A model generated the notes under the pieces. That model was not told where the DNA came from and ran no database searches. It was given only the letters and a program-made list of their open reading frames with translations. 64,000 nucleotides of DNA. Origin: Paracoccus albus. Lineage in GTDB: Bacteria > Pseudomonadota > Alphaproteobacteria > Rhodobacterales > Rhodobacteraceae. Position 1 is the first letter of the stretch; each line of letters begins with the position of its first letter. The position numbers and the translations under genes were made by a program. The stretch is taken from assembly GCF_027913035.1 (NCBI RefSeq), contig NZ_CP115775.1:2626501-2690500 (forward strand). The letters are read 5' to 3'. This document shows positions 24,557 through 34,317 of the stretch, one piece after another.

Positions 24557-25471
24557 TCAAGCCCGCCAGTCCGGCGCAATGGACGCGGCGATAGAGGCAT
24601 CAAGCGCCTCGAACTCGTTCAGCCCGATGGTATCGTACAGCTCCTGCCGGGTCTGCATCTCGTCCAGCATTGCCGTTGTCGCACCATCGCGGGCCAGCGT
24701 TGCATACAGCTTTTCCTGCGCCTTGTTCGCGACGCGGAGCGAGGACACCGGCCAGATCACCATATCATAGCCAAGATCCTCAAATTCCTGCGCCGTAAGC
24801 GCCGGGGTCCTTCCGAACTCTGTCATGTTGGCCAGAAGCCTGACGCCGGGCAACGCGGCACGAACTTCCTTGAACATCTCGACCGAGGTCAGCGCCTCGG
24901 GAAAAATCGCATCGGCCCCGGCCTCGACATACATCTTTGCCCGCGCCACAGCGCCTTCGATCCCCTCGCTTGCAGCCGCATCGGTTCGGGCAATGATGCG
25001 CAGATGGCGACGCGCCTTGGCGGCTGCGGCGACCTTGGCGGCCATGTCTTCGGCGCGGGCCAGTTTCTTGTCGTTCAGGTGGCCGCACTTCTTCGGCAGA
25101 AGCTGGTCCTCCAGATGCACTGCGCCTGCGCCCGCATCTTCGAACGTGCGGACCATATGCATGACGTTCAGCGCCTCGCCATAGCCGGTATCACCATCGA
25201 CCAGCAGCGGCAGTTGGCTGGCGCGCGCTATCTGGCGGATGAAGAACGCAACCTCATCGACCGTGATGATCCCCAGATCCGGCAGCCCCATCGACGCAGT
25301 CATCGCCGCACCCGAAAGATACAGTGCGTCAAACCCCGCCGCCTTTGCCTGTAGCGCCGACTGACCGTTATGTGCACCCGGAAGGCGTAGAATGCCGGGC
25401 GCGTCCAGCAATTCCTGAAAGCGTTCGCCCGCCGGACGGTCGGGATATTCGGCCCCGATGAGATATGGCAT
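24557..25471 (-). CDS. prpB: 2-methylisocitrate lyase
   Basis: A 304-residue enzyme of the isocitrate lyase/PEP mutase superfamily. It splits 2-methylisocitrate into pyruvate and succinate, the last step of the methylcitrate cycle for propionate. The signature KKCGH lies at 127-131 with the active-site Cys, and the Mg-binding stretch VDGDTGYGE at 91-99. It is the last gene of the prpD-prpC-prpB operon, 94 bases after prpC. An imperfect hairpin at about 24514-24534 follows the stop, but without a T tract. Confidence 0.96.
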   Translation of the reverse strand: MPYLIGAEYPDRPAGERFQELLDAPGILRLPGAHNGQSALQAKAAGFDALYLSGAAMTASMGLPDLGIITVDEVAFFIRQIARASQLPLLVDGDTGYGEALNVMHMVRTFEDAGAGAVHLEDQLLPKKCGHLNDKKLARAEDMAAKVAAAAKARRHLRIIARTDAAASEGIEGAVARAKMYVEAGADAIFPEALTSVEMFKEVRAALPGVRLLANMTEFGRTPALTAQEFEDLGYDMVIWPVSSLRVANKAQEKLYATLARDGATTAMLDEMQTRQELYDTIGLNEFEALDASIAASIAPDWRA

Positions 25472-25565
25472 TTTCTGTTTCCTTATCTGGTCGCCTGAAG
25501 CGATAAAGTTATGCCCGGCAGTCGCGCCAGCGGCAACCGGGCGTCCGGCTGCCTTAGCAAGATAG

Positions 25566-26702
25566 TCAGCCCCGCTTCGTCAGTGGCACGAACTCGCGGT
25601 TTTCTGGCCCGGTGTAATGCGCCGAGGGTCGGATGATCTTGCCGTCCTCTCTCTGTTCGATCACATGCGCACCCCAGCCAGAGGTTCGCGAGATCACGAA
25701 CAAGGGCGTGAACATCGCCGTCGGCACGCCCATCTGGTAATAGGACACCGCGCTGAACCAGTCGAGATTGGGGAACATCTTACGTTCCTCGTCCATAACG
25801 GTCTCGATCCGCTCGGCAATGTCGAACATCCGCGTATCGCCGGCCTCATCCGAAAGCTGTCTGGCGACGCGCTTGATGACTTCGTTCCGCGGGTCGGCGA
25901 CGGTATAGACCGGATGGCCGAAGCCGATCACGATCTGCTTTTCAGCGACACGTTTGCGGATATCCTCTGCCGCCTCATCGGGCGTCGAATAGCGCGACTG
26001 GATTTCCAACGCGACTTCATTCGCGCCGCCATGTTTCGGCCCACGCAGTGCGCCAATCGCAGCGGTGATTGCGGAATACATGTCCGAACCTGTGCCTGCG
26101 ACCATGCGGCCCGTGAAGGTCGATGCGTTGAACTCATGTTCTGCATACAGGATCAGCGAGGTCTGCATCGCCCTGACCTGCGTGTCAGATGGCGTCTTGC
26201 CATGCAGCAACCGAAGGAAATGTTCGGCGATGCTGGTCTCATCCCCCTCCACTTCGATGCGGCGGCCGTTATGGCTGTAATGATACCAATAGAGTAGCAT
26301 CGAGCCTAAAGACGCCATCAGCCGGTCGATAATGTCCCGCGCACCGGCTGCGTTGTGATCATGCGCCTCTGGCAGTGCGCAACCAAGCGCCGAAACGCCC
26401 GTCCGCATGACATCCATCGGGTGCGACGAGGCGGGAAGCTGTTCCAGCACCACCTTGACAGAGGCAGGCAGACCGCGCAGCCGCATCAGCTTGGCCTCAT
26501 AGGCTGAAAGCTGCGCTTTGGTGGGCAGCTCGCCGTGGACCAGCAGATGCGCGATTTCTTCGAATGTCGCGGCTTCCGCGATATCGAGAATATCATAGCC
26601 GCGATAGTGAAGGTCGTTGCCGGTTTCGCCCACGGTGCAAAGCGCAGTATTGCCAGCCTCGACCCCCGAAAGGGCCACGGATTTCTTGGCTTTCTTGGCC
26701 AT
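25566..26702 (-). CDS. prpC: 2-methylcitrate synthase
   Basis: A 378-residue citrate synthase-family enzyme that joins propionyl-CoA and oxaloacetate. Family motifs include [14 protein letters not shown] near the N-terminus, the active-site stretch [15 protein letters not shown] and [14 protein letters not shown], and a C-terminal [27 protein letters not shown] split over the last 50 residues. The length fits PrpC rather than the longer housekeeping citrate synthase. It lies 11 bases downstream of prpD, so the genes are in one transcript. Confidence 0.95.
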   Translation of the reverse strand: MAKKAKKSVALSGVEAGNTALCTVGETGNDLHYRGYDILDIAEAATFEEIAHLLVHGELPTKAQLSAYEAKLMRLRGLPASVKVVLEQLPASSHPMDVMRTGVSALGCALPEAHDHNAAGARDIIDRLMASLGSMLLYWYHYSHNGRRIEVEGDETSIAEHFLRLLHGKTPSDTQVRAMQTSLILYAEHEFNASTFTGRMVAGTGSDMYSAITAAIGALRGPKHGGANEVALEIQSRYSTPDEAAEDIRKRVAEKQIVIGFGHPVYTVADPRNEVIKRVARQLSDEAGDTRMFDIAERIETVMDEERKMFPNLDWFSAVSYYQMGVPTAMFTPLFVISRTSGWGAHVIEQREDGKIIRPSAHYTGPENREFVPLTKRG

Positions 26703-26713
26703 CTCTTCCTCCC

Positions 26714-28228
26714 TTATTTCTTGTAGTCGAATATCCCTGTCGGACGCGGGTCGCCCAGCTTTCCAGCCTCTACCACAAAGTTCAGCGCCGCCAGATCGCC
26801 CGCCTTCAGATCGCGCAGCGCTTCCGCAGCCTGCAGGAAGCGGGTCTGTTCCGCCCCGGACAGGATGCCCTCGGACAGCGTCAGGAACTTGTTCTTGTAG
26901 TTTTCACGCACAAAGGGCCGGGCACCATCCGGGTGGGCGTCGGCAAGGGCAAGCTCATCCTCGATCACGCTGCCATCCTTCATGGTGATGACGACGCGGC
27001 CCCCGAAGGCTTTTTCCTTCGGGTCCTTGGAATGATAGCGGCGCGTCCATTCCTTGTCTTCCGTCGTGGTGATCTTGTGCCACAATTCGACGGTTTCCGG
27101 GCGGTTCGCGCGTTCCGGCGCATAGGATTTTTCGTGATGCCAGCCGCCATCTTCAAGCGCGACGGCAAAGATATACATGATGGAATGGTCCAGCGTTTCG
27201 CGGCTGGCCTTCGGGTCCATCTTCTGCGGGTCATTCGCACCGGTGCCGATCACATAATGGGTGTGGTGGCTGGTATGGATGACGATGTTGTCAACCTTGG
27301 ACAGATCGCCCACCTTCGGCCCCATCCGGCGGGCCAGGTCGATCAGCGCCTGGGACTGGTATTCCGCCGAGTGTTCCTTGGTATAGGTGTCCAGAATGGC
27401 CCGCTTGGCCTCACCCTTACCCGGCAGCGGCACGTTATAGATCGTGCCGGGACCGGACAGCAGATAGGCGATAAAGCCGTCTTCGCCTTCCCATGCCGGG
27501 GACGGCGCGCCTTCGCCGCGCATCACGCGGTCCACAGCCTCAATCGCCATTTTGCCAGCAAAGGCGGGGGCATAGGCTTTCCAGGACGAAATCTCGCCCT
27601 TGCGCGACTGGCGGGTGGTGGTGGTGACATGCAGGGCCTGTTGCACGGCCTGATAAATCACCTCGGTCGGCAGCCCCAGAAGCGTGCCGATACCGGCTGC
27701 GGCTGACGGGCCGAGATGGGCGATATGGTCGATCTTGTGTTCATGCAGGCAGATGCCGGTGACCAGATCGACCTGAATTTCATAGCCCGTCGCAAGACCC
27801 CGGATCAGATCGGCGCCCGATTTTCCGGTATGCTGTGCGACAGCAAGGATCGGCGGGATGTTGTCACCGGGATGCGAATAATCGGCTGCCAGATAGGTGT
27901 CGTGGAAATCAAGTTCCCGCACCGCCACGCCATTTGCATAGGCTGCCCATTCCGGAGAAATCGTCGTGCCGCTGTCGACGCCGAATACGGTCGCGCCGGG
28001 GGTATAGGGATGCGCCATCGCCTGCGCACGGGCCGAGGCAACCGGACGGCGGGCCACTGACGCCGCCGCGACCGAGGCATTGTCGATGATGCGGTTGATG
28101 ATCATCTCGGTCACGTCGTCGTCGACAGCCACATCATCGGCGGCCACCTCGGCGATTTTCCACGCAAGCTGATCATCACGGTCAAGCTTTTCGGCTGACT
28201 TATAGGTGCGGACTTCGTGGGTGTTCAT
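26714..28228 (-). CDS. prpD: 2-methylcitrate dehydratase
   Basis: A 504-residue MmgE/PrpD-family protein that dehydrates 2-methylcitrate to 2-methyl-cis-aconitate. Typical stretches are [26 protein letters not shown] and the C-terminal [11 protein letters not shown]. The start is at 28228 ([17 protein letters not shown]), preceded by a perfect AGGAGGT seven bases upstream; the frame open to 28249 is not used. It is the first gene of prpDCB. Aconitase must supply the following hydration, since no acnD is present. The 171-bp gap to the divergent regulator carries several TTGCRAA-type motifs. Confidence 0.95.
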   Translation of the reverse strand: MNTHEVRTYKSAEKLDRDDQLAWKIAEVAADDVAVDDDVTEMIINRIIDNASVAAASVARRPVASARAQAMAHPYTPGATVFGVDSGTTISPEWAAYANGVAVRELDFHDTYLAADYSHPGDNIPPILAVAQHTGKSGADLIRGLATGYEIQVDLVTGICLHEHKIDHIAHLGPSAAAGIGTLLGLPTEVIYQAVQQALHVTTTTRQSRKGEISSWKAYAPAFAGKMAIEAVDRVMRGEGAPSPAWEGEDGFIAYLLSGPGTIYNVPLPGKGEAKRAILDTYTKEHSAEYQSQALIDLARRMGPKVGDLSKVDNIVIHTSHHTHYVIGTGANDPQKMDPKASRETLDHSIMYIFAVALEDGGWHHEKSYAPERANRPETVELWHKITTTEDKEWTRRYHSKDPKEKAFGGRVVITMKDGSVIEDELALADAHPDGARPFVRENYKNKFLTLSEGILSGAEQTRFLQAAEALRDLKAGDLAALNFVVEAGKLGDPRPTGIFDYKK

Positions 28229-28286
28229 CGGGGACCTCCTGTAAGGCAAGGGCTGGCGGCGGACCTTTGCCGGTCACGCGGGAGCC

Positions 28287-28394
28287 TTCGCAAAAATTGC
28301 ACGGGCAGCTTCCCACATTGCGTGACAGCCAGTAAAGGTTGAAGTTGTACAGAGTTGCAAAGCCACCCGCTTCACGCTGCGAAGATTGCGAAGG
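28287..28394. promoter_or_regulatory. candidate operators between prpD and its divergent regulator
   Basis: The gap contains TTCGCAAAAATTGCA (28287-28301), GTTGCAAAGC (28354-28363) and CTGCGAAGATTGCGAAGG (28377-28394), all built on TTCGCAA/TTGCRAA half-sites. The last overlaps the ribosome-binding site of the regulator, which would allow autoregulation. RamB-type proteins are known to bind TTTGCAAA-like sites in Corynebacterium; use here is inferred. Confidence 0.5.
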
Positions 28395-28399
28395 TCCGA

Positions 28400-29803
28400 A
28401 TGCGAAATACCTATCAGGGCGGCCAGTTGCGCCGTCTGCGCGAGACGCATGGCATGACACAAGCCGCCCTTGCCAAGCTTCTGGGACTGTCGCCCAGCTA
28501 CCTTAACCAGATAGAGCGGAACCAGCGTCCGCTAAGCCGCGCGGTCCTGCAGAAGCTGGATGATTCGTTCGGGGCCGAGGCGCAGCCTTTTCACGATGCC
28601 GGTGACGGTCGGCTTGCTTCTCGGTTGCGGGCGGCGCTTGCAGATCAGGGCGCGGCGCCAAGCCTCGCCGAGCTTCATGATTTCGCGGACAACTCGCCGG
28701 CGCTTGCAAAGCTTATTCTGGATATGCGGCGACGGTTGCGCTCTGCGACCGAACGGGCCGATCTGTTGGCGGAACAGGTTTCCGGACAACCGGGCACCCC
28801 AATCGCGCCGACCGCGTTCGAGGCCGTGCGCGATTATTTCTACAGCCGCCGCAATTACATCGCCGAACTCGACCGGGCGGCGGAACCGCTTGGGACGCTG
28901 CTGCCGATCAACACCCGCGCCGATGCGCTGACAACCTATCTATCAGATCGGCACGGCATTCGGGTCGAACAGCGCAACGGAACGGACTCCCTTCGCAATT
29001 TCGATGCGAATGCCCGTGTTCTGCATGTGTCTTCACACTTAACGGATTCGCAGCAAGCCTTTCAGATGGGCACACAGCTGGCATTGCTGGAGGAAGCGAA
29101 AACCATCGATCGCCTTTGCGCCGAATCCGGCCTCTCGGAAGAGGACCAGACTTTGCTGCGCATCGGGCTTGCGAACTATTATGCCGGCGCGCTGATCCTG
29201 CCCTATGGCGAATTCCTGGCAGCAGCCGAGGCCGCGCGATACGATATCGAACTGCTTTCACACCGCTTTGGTGTCGGGTTTGAGACGACCTGTCACCGGC
29301 TTTCCACCCTGCAACGGCAAGGCGCTACCGGGGTGCCATTCTTCTTCATACGCGTCGATCGCGCCGGCAATATTTCAAAAAGACAATCCGCGACGGATTT
29401 TCACTTCTCTCGTTTTGGCGGATCCTGCCCGCTCTGGACGATCTATGATGCATTCTCCCGACCCGGCGAGGTCTTGCGCCAGGTCGCCCAAATGCCGGAT
29501 GGCAGGCGCTATCTTTGGGTCGCCCGAACCGTCCAGCATGGCGGCGGCAGGTTTGGCGCGCCGGTAAAAAGCTTCGCCATCGCATTGGGATGCGACGTCG
29601 CCCATGCAGATCGTCTGGTCTATGCAGAGGGTCTGGACCTGCTGGGCCCAGAGGCCGCAACGCCCATAGGACCCGGCTGCAAACTATGCGACAGACCGTC
29701 CTGCCCGCAACGCGCCTTTCCCATGATCGGCCAGCCGGTCAGGGCGACACCCGGCCGCACCAGCTTCGCGCCCTATTCGTTCGACGCGTCGTCCTTGCCG
29801 TAG
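28400..29803 (+). CDS. RamB/ScfR-type XRE regulator, probable activator of prpDCB
   Basis: A 467-residue protein: XRE helix-turn-helix at about 8-62 ([27 protein letters not shown]), an ImmA/IrrE-like DUF955 region around 240-300, and the DUF2083 short-chain acyl region ending in a Cys cluster [15 protein letters not shown]. Regulators of this architecture govern acetate and propionate genes (RamB, ScfR, PrpR of actinobacteria), probably by sensing acyl-CoA intermediates. Divergence from prpDCB makes that operon the likely target. The start at 28400 ([15 protein letters not shown]) follows GAAGG; upstream in-frame residues are not conserved. The 3' end overlaps convergent queH by 31 bases. 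Confidence 0.88.
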   Translation: MRNTYQGGQLRRLRETHGMTQAALAKLLGLSPSYLNQIERNQRPLSRAVLQKLDDSFGAEAQPFHDAGDGRLASRLRAALADQGAAPSLAELHDFADNSPALAKLILDMRRRLRSATERADLLAEQVSGQPGTPIAPTAFEAVRDYFYSRRNYIAELDRAAEPLGTLLPINTRADALTTYLSDRHGIRVEQRNGTDSLRNFDANARVLHVSSHLTDSQQAFQMGTQLALLEEAKTIDRLCAESGLSEEDQTLLRIGLANYYAGALILPYGEFLAAAEAARYDIELLSHRFGVGFETTCHRLSTLQRQGATGVPFFFIRVDRAGNISKRQSATDFHFSRFGGSCPLWTIYDAFSRPGEVLRQVAQMPDGRRYLWVARTVQHGGGRFGAPVKSFAIALGCDVAHADRLVYAEGLDLLGPEAATPIGPGCKLCDRPSCPQRAFPMIGQPVRATPGRTSFAPYSFDASSLP

Positions 29804-30441
29804 AACATCGTCCCGATTTCAATCGGACCACGCCCGACCTCTCGCCGATGGCGGTTGGTATCACGCAGGCTGTAAACACAACCACAATATTCCTGCATGT
29901 AGAATTCTTCGCGCTTCGATATTTCAATCATGCGGTTCGCGCCGCCGCCCTTGCGCCAGTTGAAATCCCAATAGTCGAGCCCGTCATAGGGCTTTACCGC
30001 ACGTTCGCCGCAGCCATTGATCTGCTTCATGTCCTTCCAGCGGGAAATCCCCAGGCTGGAGGTCATGACAGGAAAGCCGTGCTCATGCGCATAAAGCGCC
30101 GTGCGCTCAAACCGCATGTCGAAACACATGGTGCAGCGGATTCCCCGCTCTGGCTCCCACTCCATCCCTTTGGCGCGGGCGAACCAGTTGTCGCTGTCAT
30201 AATCCGCATCGACGAATGGAACATCGTGCTGTTCAGCGAAGCGGATGTTTTCATCCTTGCGCAGAAGGTATTCCTTATGGGGATGGATGTTCGGGTTATA
30301 AAAAAAGATCGTATAGTCGATCCCCGATGCCGTCATCGCCTCCATCACCTCTCCCGAACAGGGGGCGCAGCAGGAATGCAGCAGCACTTTTTTCTCGCCT
30401 TTAGGCGGGGTCAGGACAGGGCGTTCGATTTGTTCCGACAT
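29773..30441 (-). CDS. queH: epoxyqueuosine reductase QueH
   Basis: A 222-residue enzyme for the last step of queuosine tRNA modification, the non-homologous replacement of cobalamin-dependent QueG. Conserved cysteines are seen in [11 protein letters not shown] (24, 25, 28), in CTMCFDMR and in the C-terminal [13 protein letters not shown]; they bind an iron-sulfur cluster and a mononuclear metal in the family. The start is at 30441 (MSEQIERPV); the ten further residues to 30471 are unlike the family. Its 3' end overlaps the regulator gene on the other strand. Confidence 0.92.
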   Translation of the reverse strand: MSEQIERPVLTPPKGEKKVLLHSCCAPCSGEVMEAMTASGIDYTIFFYNPNIHPHKEYLLRKDENIRFAEQHDVPFVDADYDSDNWFARAKGMEWEPERGIRCTMCFDMRFERTALYAHEHGFPVMTSSLGISRWKDMKQINGCGERAVKPYDGLDYWDFNWRKGGGANRMIEISKREEFYMQEYCGCVYSLRDTNRHRREVGRGPIEIGTMFYGKDDASNE

Positions 30442-30735
30442 GGCGGCAGCCTTGCAAATGCGAGGGATCAAGCGGGCTACCTATCGCAATATTGCCCGAA
30501 AAAAAAGGGGAAGTCGTTTTTGCGGTCAGAGCGTCACCTGACAGGTTGCAACTGTGACCAATTAGCAAACAAACCGTATTTCCTGCACAGCGCAGGTCGC
30601 GTTTTGTCTTGAAGCATCCGTCAGAGATGAAACTCTGAACCGATTATCGTCCGACCCCGGCGGCCAGCGGTGCCAGCAACTGACTGAGGCCCGGCCGCTT
30701 CCACCAAGCTTGACGCATCAAGGTAACGGTGAGGC
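30442..30735. other. divergent intergenic region queH/cfa
   Basis: 294 bases with an A run (30500-30507) and a short hairpin CTGC-acag-GCAG near 30578-30590. It must carry the promoters of both genes. In Rhodobacter sphaeroides cfa is controlled by the singlet-oxygen sigma factor RpoE, but I do not see a convincing RpoE-type promoter here. Confidence 0.4.
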
Positions 30736-32013
30736 ATGAACGCATTATTACGCTCGTTTCTTGAAAAATATATGACCAAGGGCAGCCTGACCGTCATCAG
30801 CAGCTCTGGCGAAGAATTGGTCCTGGGCGACGGAACGGGCGCGCCCGTGAAGGTTCGCTTCAACACTGCCCGCGCCGAACGCGGGACTGCGACAGACCCC
30901 GCCTTGAAAGTAGGCGAATATTATATGGAAGGAGAGATCGACCTGCTTGAAGGTTCGATCTACGATTTCATCATGCTGGGCTATGCCAATGCCGGGCGTG
31001 GATTGATGCCGGCCATGTGGATGAAGGCGTTTGAGCGGCTGCGGATCGTTGCCCGCCGCCTGCATCAAATCAACACTTTGCCGAAATCGCGCGGTAACGT
31101 GCAGCGCCACTATGATCTGTCGGCAGAACTGTATCGCCTGTTTCTTGATCCAGACATGCAGTATTCCTGCGCCTACTTTCCAACGCCCGACACGCCTTTG
31201 GCGGAGGCCCAGCTTCTGAAAAAGCGTCACATCGCGGCAAAACTGGATCTGTCGGACGGGTGCGAGGTGCTGGATATCGGCTGCGGCTGGGGCGGAATGG
31301 GCCTTTATCTTGCGCGGGTGGCGGGTGCGAATCTCACGGGCGTGACCTTGTCGGACGAACAATTGGCCGTCGCACAGCGAAGGGCCGCGTCAGAGAGCCT
31401 GACCGAACGCGTCGATTTCCGCATTCAGGATTATCGGGAAATCGAGGCAGATTTCGATCGCATTGTTTCTGTTGGCATGTTCGAACATGTCGGCATCAAC
31501 CACTTCGACACTTTTTTCCACAAAAGCGCCGAGATGCTTCGGCATGACGGGATCATGCTGCTACACACAATCGGTCGCGCCGATCCCCCCGGCGCAACAA
31601 ACCCTTTCCTGCAACGCTATATCTTCCCGGGCGGGTATATTCCGGCCCTGTCGGAAATCATGCGCTCGGTCGAGAAATCGGGCCTTGTCGTCACCGATAT
31701 TGAGGTGCTGCGGCTGCACTATGCCGAGACGCTGAAAGCATGGCGCAAGAATTTCATGGCGCGGCGTGAAGCGGCAAAGGAGATCTACGACGAAGCATTC
31801 TGCCGCATGTGGGAATTCTATCTCGCCGGCAGCGAAGCATCCTTTCGCGAAGGCGGGATGGTCGTCTACCAGCTGCAACTGGCGCATCGGGTAGATTCCG
31901 TGCCGGTCACGCGCGACTATCTGGAAGCGGCAGAGGGTCGGCTTGAAGAGCTTGAAAGTCAGCGCGGCATCCCCGGCCCCGCGTGGCCGGAAGACCCGCC
32001 GGCGTTGGATTAA
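30736..32013 (+). CDS. cfa: cyclopropane-fatty-acyl-phospholipid synthase
   Basis: A 425-residue enzyme that transfers a methylene group from SAM to unsaturated acyl chains of membrane lipids. The N-terminal lipid-binding region spans about 1-130; the methyltransferase domain starts near residue 175 with VLDIGCGWGGMGLYLAR, then VSVGMFEHVG and a C-terminal MVVYQLQLAHR. The start at 30736 follows GGTGAGGC. The family is associated with membrane stress response. A bidirectional terminator follows 67 bases downstream. Confidence 0.93.
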   Translation: MNALLRSFLEKYMTKGSLTVISSSGEELVLGDGTGAPVKVRFNTARAERGTATDPALKVGEYYMEGEIDLLEGSIYDFIMLGYANAGRGLMPAMWMKAFERLRIVARRLHQINTLPKSRGNVQRHYDLSAELYRLFLDPDMQYSCAYFPTPDTPLAEAQLLKKRHIAAKLDLSDGCEVLDIGCGWGGMGLYLARVAGANLTGVTLSDEQLAVAQRRAASESLTERVDFRIQDYREIEADFDRIVSVGMFEHVGINHFDTFFHKSAEMLRHDGIMLLHTIGRADPPGATNPFLQRYIFPGGYIPALSEIMRSVEKSGLVVTDIEVLRLHYAETLKAWRKNFMARREAAKEIYDEAFCRMWEFYLAGSEASFREGGMVVYQLQLAHRVDSVPVTRDYLEAAEGRLEELESQRGIPGPAWPEDPPALD

Positions 32014-32079
32014 GCGTCAGGCAAAGCCGTCGGGCATTCATAGCGCGCACTGGTTACGACTACGCACGGAATCAGACGA

Positions 32080-32109
32080 AAAAGGGCGGACCAATCGGCC
32101 CGCCCTTTT
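32080..32109. terminator. bidirectional intrinsic terminator
   Basis: A perfect 10-bp stem AAAAGGGCGG/CCGCCCTTTT (32080-32089 with 32100-32109). Its A and T ends provide a T tract on either strand, serving cfa on the plus strand and the 81-residue gene on the minus strand. Confidence 0.9.
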
Positions 32110-32126
32110 CGAAGTGTGGTCAGATG

Positions 32127-32372
32127 TCAGTCTTTGGCATCGTCCGATTTGTCGCCGGTACCACGGATCGTGGGCACGACCTGATCGCCCCATGCGCCTG
32201 CACCGTTGTGAAAGCGGGACACGCGGATCACCTCGACCGAAACGCCTTCGTTCACGGCGCGCTGAACCGCGTCATTCAGGCGGTGGACGGCCTCGGCCAC
32301 ACGGTGGATTGCGCGGGTTTCGCGGTCACCTTCGGGAAGGTCGATTCGCTGGAATTCGGTGTCTGCGTTCAT
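32127..32372 (-). CDS. small conserved hypothetical protein
   Basis: An 81-residue hydrophilic protein (MNADTEFQRIDLPEGDRE), acidic at both ends, with a helical middle (IHRVAEAVHRLNDAVQRAV) and GAGAWGDQVVPTIRG. The start at 32372 is preceded by AGGAGGAGCGAG, a very strong ribosome-binding site. It lies 64 bases downstream of aceA on the same strand and ends at a good terminator, so it is probably co-transcribed with isocitrate lyase. I do not recognise a domain; a role linked to the glyoxylate shunt is only a guess from position. Confidence 0.75.
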   Translation of the reverse strand: MNADTEFQRIDLPEGDRETRAIHRVAEAVHRLNDAVQRAVNEGVSVEVIRVSRFHNGAGAWGDQVVPTIRGTGDKSDDAKD

Positions 32373-32436
32373 GTCTCGCTCCTCCTTTAAGGGGTCCCCG
32401 CCACATTAGCCGCGGGGACCGGAAGTTTACAGCGCC

Positions 32437-34047
32437 TTATTCGGCTGCGAACTGGTTCATCGTGTTTGCGTGGCCGCCCGCTTTCAGCGCACGGTCGCCG
32501 CCGACCATTTCCTTGAACGTGTCGCCAAGGTCCGAACCGACCTCGTGCTGGTGCTTGACCGCCGAGATACCGCGACGGATTTCCTCGCGCTGAACGGTTT
32601 TGACATAGGCCAGCATCTTGTCGTCGCCGAAGTAGCCGCGCGACAGCTCGTCCACCGATTTCGCGGTCAGGTGGAAGGTCGGCAGGGTGATCAGGTTGTG
32701 GAACACGCCAGCCTGGGTCGAGATGTCGTGCTGGAAGCGCTGCAGACGCGCATCGGCTTCCTGACCCAGTTCCGAGGCATCGAATTCCGCCTTCATCAGC
32801 TCATTCCCTTCCGGGTAATCGCTGGCCTGGATCTTGCCGTCATTGATCCACTCATCCCGGACCTGCTTGCGCAGGTTCAGCGTCCAGTTGAACGAGGGCG
32901 AGTTGTTATAGACCAGCTTGGCATTCGGAACCGCCTCGCGGACTTCGTTCACCATACCGGCGATTTCGGCCACGTTCGGCGTGTCGGTTTCGATCCAGAG
33001 CATGTCGGCGCCGCCCTGCGTCAGGTTGGCGATGCAGTCTTCGACAACACGCGCCCGGCCCGAGCCCTTCTTGAACGGGAACAGACCGTTCGGCAGGCGC
33101 TTCGGCTTGACGAATTCGCCATCCTGCATGATCGCAAGCTCACCGTCGCGGACCGGGTTCTGGTCGCTGATCGCCTCGGTATCCAGCCATTTGATGTATT
33201 CTGCGGCCAGATCGCCCGGCTCCTGGCTGACCGGAACCTTCTGGGTCAGACCTGCGCCAAGGCTGTCGGTGCGCGCGACGATCACGCCGTCATCGACGCC
33301 CAGCTCCTCGAATGCCAGGCGGCAGGCGCGCAGCTTTTCGATGAAGTCCTCGCGCGGCACGGTAACCTTGCCGTCCTGGTGGCCGCATTGCTTGGCGTCC
33401 GAGACCTGGTTTTCGATCTGAAGGCAGCAGGCACCGGCCTGGATCAGCTCTTTCGCCAGCAGATAGGTCGCGTGCTCGTTGCCGAAACCGGCGTCGATAT
33501 CGGCGATGATCGGGACGACATGCGATTCGAAATTGTCGATCTTCTCGATCACGGCATTACGCGCTTCGTCATTGCCCGCAGCTTTCAGTTCCTTGAACAG
33601 GTCGTTAATGGCGACTTCATCGGCCTGACGCAGCGAGACATAGATCTCGCGGATCAGATCGGCGACGGCAGTCTTTTCGTGCATCGACTGGTCCGGCAGG
33701 TGGCCCCAGGTGTTGCGCAGACCGGCGACCATCCAGCCCGACAGGTAGACATAGGCGCGCTTGGTGGTGCCACGCAGGCGCTTGACCGATTTGATCATCT
33801 GCTGGGCGTGGAAGCCCGACCAGCAACCCAGCGATTGCGTGGACAGCGTCGGATCTGCGTCATAGGCGGCCATATCTTCGCGCATGACGACGGCCATGTC
33901 GCGGGCGATGTCCAGATGGGTGTCATAGCTGTTCTGCAGCTTCAGCTGAACGATGTCGTCGATGGTGACACCGCCAGCGGTTTGACCTGAAGGATAGCGC
34001 TTCTCCAGATCGGCGCGAAGCTCGGCATAGGTTTTACGGTTGGTCAT
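32437..34047 (-). CDS. aceA: isocitrate lyase
   Basis: A 536-residue isocitrate lyase that cleaves isocitrate to glyoxylate and succinate in the glyoxylate shunt. The signature KQCGH is at 219-223, with GYFGDDKMLAYVKTVQREE near the C-terminus. The length fits the long class found in many Proteobacteria and fungi. The start at 34047 (MTNRKTYAELRADLEK) follows GGAAGGAGTGATC; the five residues to 34062 are not needed. It is divergent from a RamB-like regulator across an AT-rich 270-bp gap with repeated motifs. No malate synthase is next to it. Confidence 0.97.
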   Translation of the reverse strand: MTNRKTYAELRADLEKRYPSGQTAGGVTIDDIVQLKLQNSYDTHLDIARDMAVVMREDMAAYDADPTLSTQSLGCWSGFHAQQMIKSVKRLRGTTKRAYVYLSGWMVAGLRNTWGHLPDQSMHEKTAVADLIREIYVSLRQADEVAINDLFKELKAAGNDEARNAVIEKIDNFESHVVPIIADIDAGFGNEHATYLLAKELIQAGACCLQIENQVSDAKQCGHQDGKVTVPREDFIEKLRACRLAFEELGVDDGVIVARTDSLGAGLTQKVPVSQEPGDLAAEYIKWLDTEAISDQNPVRDGELAIMQDGEFVKPKRLPNGLFPFKKGSGRARVVEDCIANLTQGGADMLWIETDTPNVAEIAGMVNEVREAVPNAKLVYNNSPSFNWTLNLRKQVRDEWINDGKIQASDYPEGNELMKAEFDASELGQEADARLQRFQHDISTQAGVFHNLITLPTFHLTAKSVDELSRGYFGDDKMLAYVKTVQREEIRRGISAVKHQHEVGSDLGDTFKEMVGGDRALKAGGHANTMNQFAAE

Positions 34048-34064
34048 GATCACTCCTTCCATGA

Positions 34065-34305
34065 CAAATGCGAAAATTCCGGGACCGAACGGCAGTCGCT
34101 TCCACCGCCAAACGCAGTGAACGAAAACTCCGCTTTCGTCTGCATCTGAGGTGTCCGCATTTGCGCTGCCTTTCGTTACAAATCAGGTGGCGATTCCGCC
34201 CTCTCACATTTGTCACTCTAGTAATGTCATTCGCAAAGTGCAGCATATCTTTACAAAAATGGGGTAATCATGTCACATTTGTCAGATTAGTTACTTTTGT
34301 AATGT
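34065..34305. promoter_or_regulatory. aceA/regulator intergenic region with repeated candidate operators
   Basis: An exact 12-bp direct repeat TCACATTTGTCA lies at 34204-34215 and 34273-34284. Each copy is followed by GTAATGT (34221-34227 and 34299-34305). CAAATGCGAAAATT (34065-34078), GCATTTGCGC (34157-34166) and ATTCGCAAAGTGCA (34229-34242) share the TTTGCGAA/TTCGCAAA core seen in the prp region. The region is notably AT-rich for this genome. Confidence 0.6.
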
Positions 34306-34317
34306 AAGGATTGTAAC

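Noticed and set aside
32470..33990. A 506-codon plus-strand open frame opposite aceA
   Set aside because: It mirrors the isocitrate lyase codons and shows no protein family features.
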